From Ascidia mentula (Eukaryota; Chordata; Ascidiacea; Phlebobranchia; Ascidiidae): a stretch of 64,000 nt of DNA. The position numbers and the translations under genes are program-made. The stretch lies in the NCBI GenBank assembly GCA_947561715.1, contig OX387200.1, positions 16,990,501 to 17,054,500 of the forward strand, given 5' to 3'. Of this stretch, positions 21,601 through 33,153 are shown one piece after another. The notes beneath the pieces were generated by a model. It had not been told where the DNA came from and did no database searches. It saw only the letters and a program-made list of their open reading frames with translations. The first letter of the stretch is position 1; each line of letters begins with the position of its first letter.

Positions 21601-24008
21601 AAGGTCTCGTTGCCCGTTTTTTTTTCAAGTTTATGAGCACTCCACATTGGGAGCAATGTTTGTCGTGCTTGCGTCATTTCCCAAGGGGGTTGCGCAACAT
21701 TTCCCCTTAGTGAAGTAAACAAGAGTGTTTTTACCTCTATGAGTCACTGCGCGCCGTTGACGCAAAACTGAATGGCTTGATTGACAACAACTTGATCTAC
21801 ACATTTGCATAACTCTTTGTTTTGAGGCCCATCTTAACACTTTGGCCCCAGGGACACTTACTTGCCCGACGGCCCAACATACCATGGGTACAAAGTACAA
21901 AAAAATATTAGTGTTATTTTTGTAACCTGAATCTGGGTGGATCATATATACACTGCTTACTGCAGAGATAATGATCAACGAATGCAGTTTCTGCATACTG
22001 CTTTCGATAATTTTTGTGCTTTCTAAGAAAATCAAGACACCTGTATTTAAGGGGTGCCCCAAGGTGAAGTTGCTTTACTTTAAATTTATGCAGAATCGAC
22101 ATCAGTGGAAACAAATCCGGACCGGATACATCTTTCCTGCAAGTTCTCCGCTCTCCGTGTCTTCTGTGGAGTTTTGTTACGATGTGTCTCACCCAGTTAC
22201 GACTAATCGCGTACATGGGATGGCTTGAGCTCTATTTGCGATCATCGGCTGAACAACAAGAATTAAATGACGAGGAAGCCTCTGAGACAGGTAGGAATTG
22301 TAGGATCATGTTTTGAATTGGATCGCGACTTGTGTAGTGCGGAATGATGTTTTCCTTGTTATGATTGAAATGGGCCTTAAAATGAAAGTAGAGTTTTAGT
22401 GCTCGCTGCTACCCTCTAGCGGCGTTTTGTTTGGACTCATTTAACAATCCGCAATTGTCAGTATCGAAAACAGTCAAAAAATAAGTTTGTCCTTTCTTTT
22501 TTTCTTTCGATGTCGGCTTTTTAGTTGTACGAGCTGTTGTATGTACACTGTTCAGTCAGTTCAAGGCCAAATTCAAAATAAGCTTTTTTTTATTGGTTTT
22601 CAGTTGAGTTTTACACGTTTCTATTCGGCTTGTTTCAAATCAACTGCTTCTTCATGGCACCCATCATTGGGACCATCATGGATTGGAACCTGAAGGAAAA
22701 GAAAAAGAAAAAGTCGAAAGAAATTTTGGACAGCTCTGATTCGTCGCCTGCGTTGTCAAACGGAGCTGCTTCGGATAGAAAACAGAGTGTTTCAAACGGG
22801 TATACAACACATATACGAATGTCATACTCTTTTCACTGACCCTTTGCCAATACTAATTTTATATGGGATGCAAACACTAATTTATTTTCCACATTATGCT
22901 TTGCCTGTATTTCTTCCAAAAAGTGTTCATGCTCTTATGTGTGTATATGTGATGTACACAGGCACGCACCAAACGGACGTGTAGCGATGGAAGAGCCTGC
23001 TGCATTGACAGAGGGTGAAAAACAATTTAAACGAAAGAAGCAGCAAATTTTTAACCTTGCTCGAGCCTTCATGATAACGAACTTACTTCTTACGCTATTC
23101 GGTGTCATCATTTTGTTTGAAAAAATATTACCCCTGCAGGTTCGTGGTGTTGGTGGACTATTTTTGGTGTAATGACCCGTTATTAATTCTTCTAAATCCT
23201 TGTTTTGCATTTACTAGATCGTTGCCTTCATCGCACACACGGCTATTCGTACCTTCCTGCACTCATCAGTGGGTGGTCTGTACGCTTGCATGTAAGTTAC
23301 AACCGCGATAAACACGCTTTACACGAACCAGCCCAAATCGGAGACTATTTATTTGGTATAAATATAGTATGGGCATAATCAGTGTATTTTTGCTTATTTG
23401 GAGTCACCGACCCACTCGTGTTACGATGTTTCTATATGTTTTTCTATCCAGGTATCATTTTTCGTACTTTGGAAAACTCACTGGACTTGTGTCGTTTCTT
23501 TCGGCAATGGCAATTCTGATCCAAGATCCCCTTTTTGTTTGCATAAATACCTCACTGGGTGGCGATCCTTTCTGGGTAAGACAGAACAATAATAAACAGT
23601 AAACGTAAAGATATGTGTTTTTGAGCAAGCCGACGTGTTGCGTAGGCCTATATGAGATTTTTCGTTTGTTATCTACAAATTTGCAATGTTAAATATCTGT
23701 ACGCGTTAAATGCTTTAAACGTTATATTCTACCACAAAAAATATTGTGTTTACAAAAAAAATTATTGATTGTAGGTGAACTTTGCTCTACTCGTTATTAC
23801 TATTTTCGGCTTTGGCTTGCCCATCTATCTGTGGCGTTATGGACGAAACATGAAACCACCGACCCGCGATTCGCCACAAGAAAGGGAGATGTTCACCATC
23901 GACGAAGGCGACGCAGAACAAGAGGATGGTTTCGCAGTGGATATTTCCCAGCGACTCCGTGTGGAGGAACCGGCTGTTCATGTCAGCAGCATGGCCATTG
24001 CGTTGTAG
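18641..24008 (+). CDS. SLC43A1/2-like: SLC43-family large neutral amino-acid transporter (LAT3/LAT4-like)
   Basis: Exons: 18641-18812, 18997-19073, 19942-20096, 20159-20214, 20837-21006, 21069-21202, 21397-21537, 22094-22290, 22604-22799, 22962-23139, 23218-23291, 23452-23575, 23775-24008; 635 aa, all phases agree. The start [20 protein letters not shown] and the following [18 protein letters not shown] closely resemble vertebrate SLC43A1. SLC43 proteins are 12-helix MFS facilitators that move Leu, Ile, Phe, Met and Val across the plasma membrane without sodium. The loop between helices 2 and 3 has the MFS signature DKYGSR, and the helix-4/5 part [20 protein letters not shown] is family-typical. 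The first extracellular loop has three N-glycosylation sequons (NGT, NDS, NDT). A Lys/Ser-rich cytosolic loop ([10 protein letters not shown]) and an acidic C-tail make it longer than the 559-569 aa human proteins. ATG context AAACAAACATGG is good. Confidence 0.93.
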
Positions 24009-24126
24009 ACGATTTAAAGATTTTACACAAAGCATAGACTGTGTCATGTATCTTTTTCGATATAAGGGTGCTCTGCAGCTGTACCATTGATTTTGAACAT
24101 AGTAGCAGAAGAGTAAGCTTTTAGGG

Positions 24127-24132
24127 AATAAA
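24127..24132 (+). terminator. Poly(A) signal of the SLC43-like gene
   Basis: AATAAA 119 bases after the stop codon, before the downstream gene's start at 24673. A separate 3' end here argues against one polycistronic unit. Confidence 0.6.
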
Positions 24133-24672
24133 TTGTTGCTTTTTGGTTATTTGTGACGAAAAGGTTTTTCATTTGCTTTGCAAAGACTTGCCACATATAA
24201 CCAAGCATTATGGGCTTTGTGCGTGACTAAGTAGTGACAGAGAAAGAGCTATAAACATTAATACAGGATATCACAACCAATTCATTTGCCGTTTTACTTC
24301 CGCTCTCTTGGGTAAACCTACTTCCTCGTAAAGTATAGGCCTACATTCAATATGTGGCAACGTTAATAAGTAAATCCCCCAAAACCATCCGGTGAGCGAT
24401 AACATTTATAGATTTTTGATACCCATTGACGTGCCAATGGGTCGGAAAGCAACTCGCGTTCTTTTTTTTTAATTAGGTCCAACACTTGGCTCTCCCCTAT
24501 GCTCAAGAGTCGAGATCAATCGATACTTAATCAAGCATTAGCGTTGCCTAGGATGAAAATACGATTGTACGTAAAGAAAGGGAAGGCGAAATGGTTTCTC
24601 GTATGGACCTCAAAGCCTTCGATATGTCTTAAAGTTATAGTTGCATCGTAGCATGCAGTGGAAAAGTTCACA

Positions 24673-27360
24673 ATGATAAGATACAGGTTCTCACGTAGCG
24701 AAATCAGAGTCTTGCAGCTGGGAATGGCTATGATGGCAGTAGCCGTTATCACCTTTGCCTTGCTCGCTAACACCATGCTGTTGCCTGCTTTGAAAAGCAT
24801 TAGCTTCAAAGAAACGGTAAGTTATAAAGTTTCACGTGTCTCTAAGCGATACGTACTTATTTCGTGGGAAAATATGAATATATTTTTGTGCTAATGAATG
24901 GTAACGAGATTTGAGCAGAGACGTAGTTAGCTTTTAATGGTATGTCAAAGTCATTAAAACCTTGCTTATTGATTTGCATTGTACGTATTAAGATGGCAAT
25001 AAATACCTGAAGACAAAAAAATGACAAGCATTTTCTCCACCTGTTTATATATATTGTATACAATACTTACAGACGTGTACAGTGGTAAGCCAAACCATGG
25101 TGCAGAGCCCCAATCTGTGTTACCCTGAAAACGACTGTGGTGTGGCGAGGGACTACGTGGTGGCTGGACAATTCAATTACCCTTGCGTTCAAATTATAGT
25201 GACCCACAGCGAGACAATGGACGTAGGATATGGTGAGCACGAGGAAAAAGCCGTAGATACAGTGCAAGTAAACTAAAAAAAACACGTACAATAGAGAATT
25301 ATTGTCTCATTGACCAAATCCAGGATTACAAGAATCGATTCTGTATTATGCCTGAAATCCACGTGCAACGATTTTTTTAAGACGAGGCTTTGGCACATGT
25401 TACATCCTCTTTACCCTAAGTCGAATGTTGCCCACTAAACGTTGTCAGTTGCATGCCCTGTTACCAAACTTACAAATGCATTCGCAGATGATGCAAAACG
25501 GATTTTCAGCGACAGATTTTCTCGGAAAAACCTCAAATTCCAAGCTACCGAAAAGAGTCTGAAGGTTGCGACTGCTCATCGAGCATTTCTGCACATGAGC
25601 GATATGGACATCCTTTATGCTGATCAGGTTTGATTTTGAGCAAAACAAAGAAAAAATCTAAAAATGTCAAAGATAAACATCAGTACATTTTTTAACAAAC
25701 AGTAGATTTGTTATATTACAGCACATGCCTTGCTGTTCTTACAAAATGTACGTTGTGATGTTAGTTAAAAGTTGTCTGCTGATGATATTATAGAAAACGG
25801 ATAGAAGCCTTGTTTTAGTATTAAGGCCCTATACTTGAAACCTTTTTATAAAATATAGATTGTACTCTGGACAAAACATTTTTTCTGTGCGTGGAGATAA
25901 CTCGACATACATGTCCTAACCTGGTGATATAAGTATTTCTAGACAAACTCGATTTGCCTTGTTTAGTGTTCATACCACCCGTCCTGCACAAGAGACGTAG
26001 AAGTGATGAAGCAAGCAGCTGAACAATTCAAAAGAGCTGTCGGCATTCCCGGCGCGTCTTTCAAATGCCTCTACGACCCGCGAAATCCCAGCGATACCGT
26101 TATAGAAAGATATTATAATGCATGGAGCATTTTTCACAGGTAGCAAAACAAATGAAGCACATCAACTCCGCTGTCGATTAAATCAATGTCAAATGTCTGC
26201 ATGAACAGAGAAGGCCATTTAAATTACAATACCGCTAGCTTGAGCTATACCGCTGTTAATAAGCGAGGTACGATGAGTAAGTTACATGTTGACAATGGCA
26301 ACACTGCAACGAAACTCAAGGCATTATAGGCCTATACGGAGTTGAAAACCTGATCTATGTTCATGTGTAGGGTGACCAACCTGGGTTGAAATGCCGGTGT
26401 GTTGAAAAAACCCATAAACATGGTTGCATTTTGAAAATAAGATCAATAAGAAGTTATATTTATGCATGTCTAAATCATTGATATTTTTAGCATATTTTGG
26501 CCAATTCTCTTGTTCCTTCTTGGATTTCTCATCATATTCATCGTGTACTGCGGAATAGCGAGACTCAAGGGTCGATTGGATCACTCACACGAGGTATAGG
26601 CCTACATATCTTATTTTTCTTTGGGTGAAAATTAGCTTTGTTTGCTTTGGGCTCTGCAAACGCTGCAAACGGTTTCATTGCAAAAATAGCACAAGTTAAG
26701 TCTTACGTTTTCAGTTGTTCGTGCTGTTAAGACAACCCAATAACCAAACACCAACACATGTTGCCAACATGCGGTCCAAGTGTTTTGGTCGCGTATTTAA
26801 CATACTTTACTGCGCTAAGGCGCCGGTTTGGTGGGCGAACACGAAGCGATATTTTGATTCGCGCAGTAAATAAACTTGAGTAATACCGGCTAATTCCTCA
26901 CCACTCACCGCTTGCACTAAGATGACTTCCACAGTTGAATCACGGCGAAGCGGGTCTCCGGCAAACTCTTCAAAGAGATTATAAAATTCGGTAGGCTACC
27001 AGCGAGATACGGTACGCTGTCGTCAATACGGATTAAATTGTCGTACATTTACAAACCGTTCGATAAAAGTTATCATGTCAACATTAACATCCTTACCTAT
27101 GTTATGTTCGTATTGTTGGTTTGCTACAACACGCAGGATGAACCTTGATTCACTGAGCTCACTCTATATGCCAATCAATAAACAAAAAAATACATATTTT
27201 CTGCAAATGTAAACAAATAAATTCTACTTATATTTTGCAGTCAAGACAACAGAAACGCGTCAAAGAAGGCGAGGGAAAGTGGAGCAGAACCGGAAAGTCT
27301 GTAAAACTTCCCAAGAAAACCAGCACCAAGTTGGGCTTGGGCGGAAAAGTCCATGTGTGA
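24673..27360 (+). CDS. KCNMB-like: BK (Slo1) potassium-channel beta subunit, KCNMB-like
   Basis: Exons: 24673-24816, 25073-25232, 25488-25627, 25967-26139, 26491-26593, 27241-27360; 279 aa, phases agree. ATG 24673 is the first in frame; a TAG lies 24 bases upstream. Topology is that of KCNMB: short cytosolic N-terminus, helix 1 (LGMAMMAVAVITFALLANTM), a Cys-rich extracellular loop, helix 2 (FWPILLFLLGFLIIFIVYCG), cytosolic C-terminus. Diagnostic similarities to human KCNMB are CTVV after helix 1, NYPCVQIIV (human YPCLQV), CSYHPSC (human CSYIPG), a CLYDP motif and IFHSIFWP (human IFHCLFWP). Beta subunits bind Slo1 and tune its calcium and voltage sensitivity. The C-tail is longer and very basic (KLPKKTSTK) compared with vertebrate members. 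Homology is clear; which vertebrate paralogue is closest cannot be said. Confidence 0.85.
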
Positions 27361-27618
27361 AAATATGTGCCTTCGCGCGGTAATACGAAATATTTTTGTC
27401 GCAATCCGAGATAGGCGAACGGAAATATTCATTTTGTAGCATTGGCGCGGGAATTCAGGTACTGGCTTCCCGTGGATGCAAAGGCGCCTAACCCGTAGTC
27501 TGGCGTGTTTTCTAAGATTGTGGATCTGGGGGCAAATGTCTTTTTAGAACAATGAAAACGTTTGTGTCATTGTTGCCTGTTATTTTTTTATTTACCCATT
27601 TAGATTTAGCTACACGTA

Positions 27619-27624
27619 AATAAA
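27619..27624 (+). terminator. Poly(A) signal of the KCNMB-like gene
   Basis: AATAAA about 260 bases past the stop at 27360, in the right orientation. Confidence 0.5.
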
Positions 27625-30600
27625 TTTGATGGATAACACACCATTTCCTGCAACAAAACACTTGTCTCAGCTTCTTTTTTTGAGTTTTAATAATAAAAAT
27701 GTTTTTTTCTGCATCTTCATGTACACTTCATTTGTGTTTCTAATTTTTGTGCTGAATCTCCAGCTACGAAATGTTTGAACAAAAATGGCGTCGTCACGGT
27801 TTATCGCCAGCGGGAACGAAGGTGAAATCTCAGAAAACAATGAAATTTGCTGATTTGCTTTCGTTAAAAGTTTTACATGCTGTTTTCATTATACTTCACA
27901 CATGTATGGCAATAAACTTTCCAAAGCATTAAACAAAAAACATTTTAGCTAGGGCGCAACAATTAAGATGTGGTTGCCAGTCGCAAAATCAGGTATGATT
28001 TGTGTAATGCAGTGAGGGTGGCAAGTAAAAAAAAAAAAAAAAATTGCCTTACATGAATGAGAAAAATGCTACCCGTTGCTTATAGTCACGACTTATATCA
28101 TTCTTGCGATATTTCCTAAGCATGAAATAAACTGATCGCACAGCAGTAACATAATACTTTGCACATGCAAGAAAATAATTGTTTACCAATACTTATAATT
28201 AGGAGCATTATTATTAGTAGATCAAAAGGGATCGGCTTACATTCACTAATATACGGTCTGGCTACCAACACATACCTTGAGTAAACTGTACACACATAGC
28301 AATGGCCTGCCACTAGCTACCGCAGTCGTTTGCTTTACACTGCAATTTGAAATTACGGAAAACCATACAGCTCGAGGAGAGAATATTGGGAGGTTATTAC
28401 GCCGCAATGCGTCTAACTGTAGATGCAGCGGGAAATATATTTTACATCTGGGGAGCGTTACTATCCGTAGGAATGCGTATAAAGGGTTTAATTTTTGCTA
28501 ATTGACAATTACTTCATCAGTAAAACTATTGTGTGCTGCACATAAAGAATTGGGTGCAAATACAACAACATTTATTTTATGTTTTAACAACAGACTAAAA
28601 AATATTAGTAAAATGAGAACTAAAGTGCTGATAATATTTTCAAGTGTATGTCGGGAAACTAAAGCAGTGGTGATGAAACGGTTCATTTGGAATATACAGA
28701 AACACGATCGAATCAAGTTGTTTGTAAACAATGTGGTGGAGCAAAATCCATAAATATAGCAGGTACAAGGTCTTTTGGGGGGCAGCTGTAGAGTGTCATG
28801 CAGTTTGGTCACAAAAAGTAAAACCGAAATTTTTATTTTATATTTTTTATTTGTTAGGTCGATTTGTTTTGTTTCGTTTTTTCGGTAAAAAAGTAATGGC
28901 CTCACTTGCAATAAACGAAAATCGGCAAAGCTGTGGAAGGCAGCATTGTGCAACATGTTGCATTGTACTTTCAATTGTGTGCGAGGTAATGCCGGCAAAT
29001 TCTACAACAAAACTAACCAATGTGAAAACCGCGGCCCTAATGTGGTCGTGAGTCCGCGCTTTTCGTGTGTCGCGACAAGTGCTCCCTTGTTGCTTTGGCT
29101 CAGAAGAACGTTAGTAATCCGTTTCCTGGTAAAAACTCTGCCGTTTCTCAACACTTATTATCCCGGGACAGTTGCGCACTCAAACTAACGATGTTCGTCG
29201 TGCGGGAATTTTATTGATTGACCCTTCAGAAAATACCGCTTTCCTAGAAACTGGGGGCACGCACAGCGTTCGAGAATACCTGATAGTGTCACTCAATTGT
29301 GGAGGGGATTCTAGCATTCGAATACAAATGCACGGTTTTAACCTTTAAGAAAAGTCCTCTCTTTAGCCGGGTCTGTATCAATAATAACTGCCAAGTAAAT
29401 GAATCAGAGTAATTACCACTTGTGCTGAAAAATATTGCAGTATAGCTTGAACGGATTAGCATGTAATGCTATTTGTAGCGTAGCTCGATTGCGTCGATAC
29501 GGCGCTATGATGGACGAAATTATGTATCACGCGTGCCATTTTGTGGAAAAAGGTCGTCTTTATCTATGAAGTTTGTAGCAAACAGAACACAGAATTTCTC
29601 TGTCAAGTGCACGGCATTTTCCATGAAAAGTAGCGCAACATTCCGTCCTTGTAAGCGGCATATACTTGCCTGCTGGGTTTTGCGGAGTGCCATTCAAAAT
29701 GTATCAGCTGACAATAAACTACACACCAGTATGGAACAGAACTCACAAACTTGTAAATCTTTAAGACGAATAATAAAAATGTAGAAAAAATCGAAACGTC
29801 TGCCAAAGAATTTTACGCAGCAGACACTTGGGCTATGTTGTTTGTCTGAAACACAAGTAATCCTCTGCAATTTGGCTATGATCATTTTTCGAAAATTTTT
29901 TAACGGGTTTTGTTAGATACTAATTCCCCTTTCAAAATTTGTTTTATTTTATTTTATTTCATTAAAAAATACTCCCTGGTAGACCCGCGTTTCAAATTAC
30001 AGAAACTTGTGGTTGTGTATATGTAAAAATATGGTATGTGTAGCAGTAACGACAAAGCGGGGCCAATTAAAAAAAACATAAAGTTCGAGCGTATTTGTTT
30101 AGCCAACGAAAGTGTGCCACACCGGACAGATAACTCCGTGTACATGACATACAGGTGGATCGATAGTTGCTGCACGATCTTGTCGGGGGTATTTGGCATA
30201 CAAGACCTTATCAAGTCGTACGATCTGCAGGACGCAAGGTGAGCAACAAATGATGGAAACCAACCGTTTTTGCATGATGTTGGTTTAGGTTTGCGAAGGT
30301 TTCAGAAAGTGCAACCTGCCTGATAGGTGGCCGTTCATGTTTCATGCCTGCCCGCGGTGTACTTCGAAGGGTCGCAGAGGATTAGTGGCTGTTTGCGCAA
30401 CAAATCATCGCCTACGTGTTTTCCAACAAAAATTGTGCGTTCGACAGGGCGTGATATTGAAACAGTAAACGCCGATATTCATTAATCATGTCCATGTCTC
30501 CGTTTTGGCGCTGAGACTGCCAACAGCGCACTGATTCGGAGGCAGAAAACATCCTAAAGCCGATATTCCGGTTAAAACAATTTCGAAATCTTTCTAATGT

Positions 30601-31374
30601 GCAAGATCAAACTGCGAATACTTACTTCTCAAAACTACCAACCTCCTTGCAAAACTTACAATCTCATTTACGTATACGGTACAACATGTATTGAAGCGGT
30701 GGCACATGGATGTGAAATGAAATAAATAGTAGACAAAAAGTAAAACAAAGCTACAGTGACGACGAGACGCGAAAAGATACGTTTTCTTGTGGATGGCAAC
30801 CACCACAAAATGGCGTTGGGAAAGGAATAATGAGTCTTGTGTGTTTTACCGCCACAAATACGCATTCAACTCTCACCACAGGATTTCGGACGCACGACGA
30901 CCACAACACGGCACACATAACATGATGACGAACGAGGATGTGTAAGCTTCTTCCGGCTGACATTGCATTGTCGTATGTATGTGTAATATATACGACAGCG
31001 GTATAAAGACACAGTGTTACGGCGTTCGGAGTTTGCGGCCCTTCGTCGGTACAATATAAATAGCTTTTTAGTAGTAAGTCGAGTTAGCATTTCGTCGTTG
31101 CAGTTGTGGCGTGCGAAATGGCACAGTTCCAGGCACTTCGTGTTGCGAAAGACGTGTCATTATTGGGTCCAGTTCTGCAAATTGAAAAACGTACAAATGT
31201 AATCCGCTGTAATTGTTCCGACTGGCCGAAACGATTTTCAACATCCAACGATAAAACAAAGAAACCCCGCGGACAGAGAAAAACACTTACTTGAATGACA
31301 AAGAATAGTACGGATAAATTAATGTGAGGTCAAATAAGTACATTAGTGAAATTTTACCTGTTGCATCTTGCGGA
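27625..31374. other. Intergenic region, no gene supported
   Basis: Convergent gene ends: the KCNMB-like gene stops to the left and the peptide gene stops to the right. A run of 17 A lies near 28027. Long open frames near 28498-28998 exist on both strands at once but show no domain, signal peptide or splice partner. An exon-like frame at 30036-30239 ends at a good donor (AAG|gtgagc) but I found no partner exon. Confidence 0.45.
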
Positions 31375-33153
31375 CTACCACTTCCGAGCCTCGCCCGCTT
31401 TTGATACATAGCTGCATCCGAAGCTAGGGTTGTGTACTAGCTCGCTGACGATCTTGAAAAACCCGCAGTACGTTGGACATTTTCGATTCCTGCACGGAGC
31501 TCTATGCCTGTAAGACCTGTGGAATAAAAGAAATGGTTATGGACATTCTCAAAACCTGAAAGGCCTAATTACGAAATTTGATAAAGGCACAAACTAATCG
31601 TTACAAATTTGATCAAATGCCTTTCTTGAGTTGTTGGAAAGCTGTGTACGACGTATTAAAAATTATATCAGAATTGTTTTTGGGCGAAAGACTGCAACGA
31701 CACGCATTTACAACTGCACGTTAAATTCACGTTTAAAAAGGTTCGACTTTTACCGTGTGGTATGTGGTCTGTTTGAGGTATTGGGTCTTCTGACGTGATT
31801 TTTCGTTGCTGGTGCGCCCCGTCGTACGTGGTGACGTCGATGCTCTGATTCTTTCGATAAAATACGGTCGAAATCTGCAAAGAAAACAAAGTAAGTTTAA
31901 CCAAAGGTCCATTGGATGTTATTTGTTTATGTTTTACTTTGCGCTTCGCTTACCGTTGGAAAGAGTGTACATGATCCTCGACATAAGGAGACTGGGTGAC
32001 GTTGCGTGAGTTGACGTGTCCGATTCTGGTGTTGTTTTTGCGCCAAGAGAGCTTACCAGCTTCTGAAGGATAGTTGGTGTGTGCTGAAAAGAAAATTAAT
32101 TGTTACAATTTGCAACAAGAATAAGTTTATTATGGGCATTTTTATTTTTATTAAACATCTTTAAAAACAACGCAGTAATATTTCATGCAATGGCATGATA
32201 GGCAGGATCGCCCCACTGCGCAGGTCCTTGTTCTTTAAAAACAATGTAGGGTATTTTAGTACGCCTGGGTGACTTTGCTATACGCTGACAAAATGTGCTC
32301 TTGCGTGAACACATATTAAGGCATTCCGGCGTGCAAAAATTTGACCAATTATGGCCGGGCGAATTTGTACCACTCAACCGGGGCAACCCAGCGACACCTC
32401 GGGTTCGTACGATGTAATTAACCATCTCGTCTTTCTGCTGTAATCTAAACACTCGCGAGAGGTACATTTAACTTGCGAACTATTTTTAGCCAATCGGTCT
32501 GTGGAAGCGGTAAATGAGCGCCTTCGCCGTGAATTGAACATTGTCGTTTCGTGGTCGCCACCATCCAACCGCACTTCGATATCGCCTAATCTTGCCCACA
32601 GATCGGTAAGCTGGTGCTGAATATGGCAAACCTACGTGATTTTTCGATAAAAATCCCCCTTCAATGGGAGAAACTAGGGTTGCTAACCTTTACATGGTCA
32701 CGGAGGCCGTATTAAATCGCACGCTTTCTTAACGTTGTAACAAACTTAATCGAAGGCACTTTCCGCTTCTTCAATCGCAAGATAATGTCGTTTTAGGTCT
32801 AAGGTAAACGATGACCATGCATCCTCTCCGTCGCGTGCCAACAAGCTGGCGGCTGCCTATAATCGAGTGCTGACGTGATTTTCGGATGTAGGGCCTTCGT
32901 AAAAACATTCGTGGCGTGAGACTGGCCGTTTACGTTGGCTTTGCCGCGGTTTTTTTGCACGCGATTCTCTGCGTAAAGGCGTCATGGCGTACGCGCATAA
33001 TGCATATCGGACTCTGTGCCTAGCAATCAAACTGAGGGCCATCTTAAAGATAAACGCTGAGAAAACACTCCGCACCTGTGAGATGGGCACGCCACTCGAT
33101 GATCCAACGAAGATTGACGTGAAAACGACGGTGAGCAAATTCACAATCCTCAT
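31375..33153 (-). CDS. Unrecognised secreted precursor, cysteine-bearing basic C-terminus (candidate peptide hormone)
   Basis: Exons in transcript order: 33153-33076, 32083-31954, 31874-31754, 31516-31375; 156 aa. All three introns have GT-AG ends, and phases 0, 1 and 2 agree in turn. The first exon is exactly a signal peptide: MRIVNLLTVVFTSIFVGSSS, then GVPISQ. The middle has a Ser/Thr-rich part and a predicted helix (LLMSRIMYTLSNDFDRILSK), followed by an Arg-rich tract with candidate processing sites (EHRRHHVRR, HVRRPN). The last exon holds the four cysteines of the secreted part: PCRNRKCPTYCGFFK ... SFGCSYVSKAGEARKW, spacing C-x4-C-x3-C-x16-C. The layout of signal peptide, acidic/Ser-rich spacer, basic sites and Cys-bearing C-terminus is that of a prohormone or growth-factor-like ligand. 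I do not recognise the family, so function is inference. Confidence 0.68.
32207..32224 (+). repeat. Third copy of the 18-bp GC-rich motif
   Basis: Exact copy of the arm at 46808-46825, located in intron 1 of the secreted-precursor gene. No inverted partner was found close by, so if it is an element end the rest has decayed or is of another kind. Confidence 0.6.

Noticed and set aside
24658-24672. Upstream extension of the KCNMB-like N-terminus
   Set aside because: It begins with GTG and an in-frame TAG lies just before; ATG 24673 is the first proper start and matches the short N-terminus of the family.
24009-24672. Operon of the SLC43-like and KCNMB-like genes
   Set aside because: The 664-base gap holds a canonical poly(A) signal, far more than the few bases typical of tunicate operons.
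28498-28998. 166-codon open frame on the minus strand, the longest in the window outside exons
   Set aside because: The opposite strand is also open over much of it, composition is AT-driven (Phe, Leu, Ile, Asn), there is no domain or signal peptide and no splice partner.
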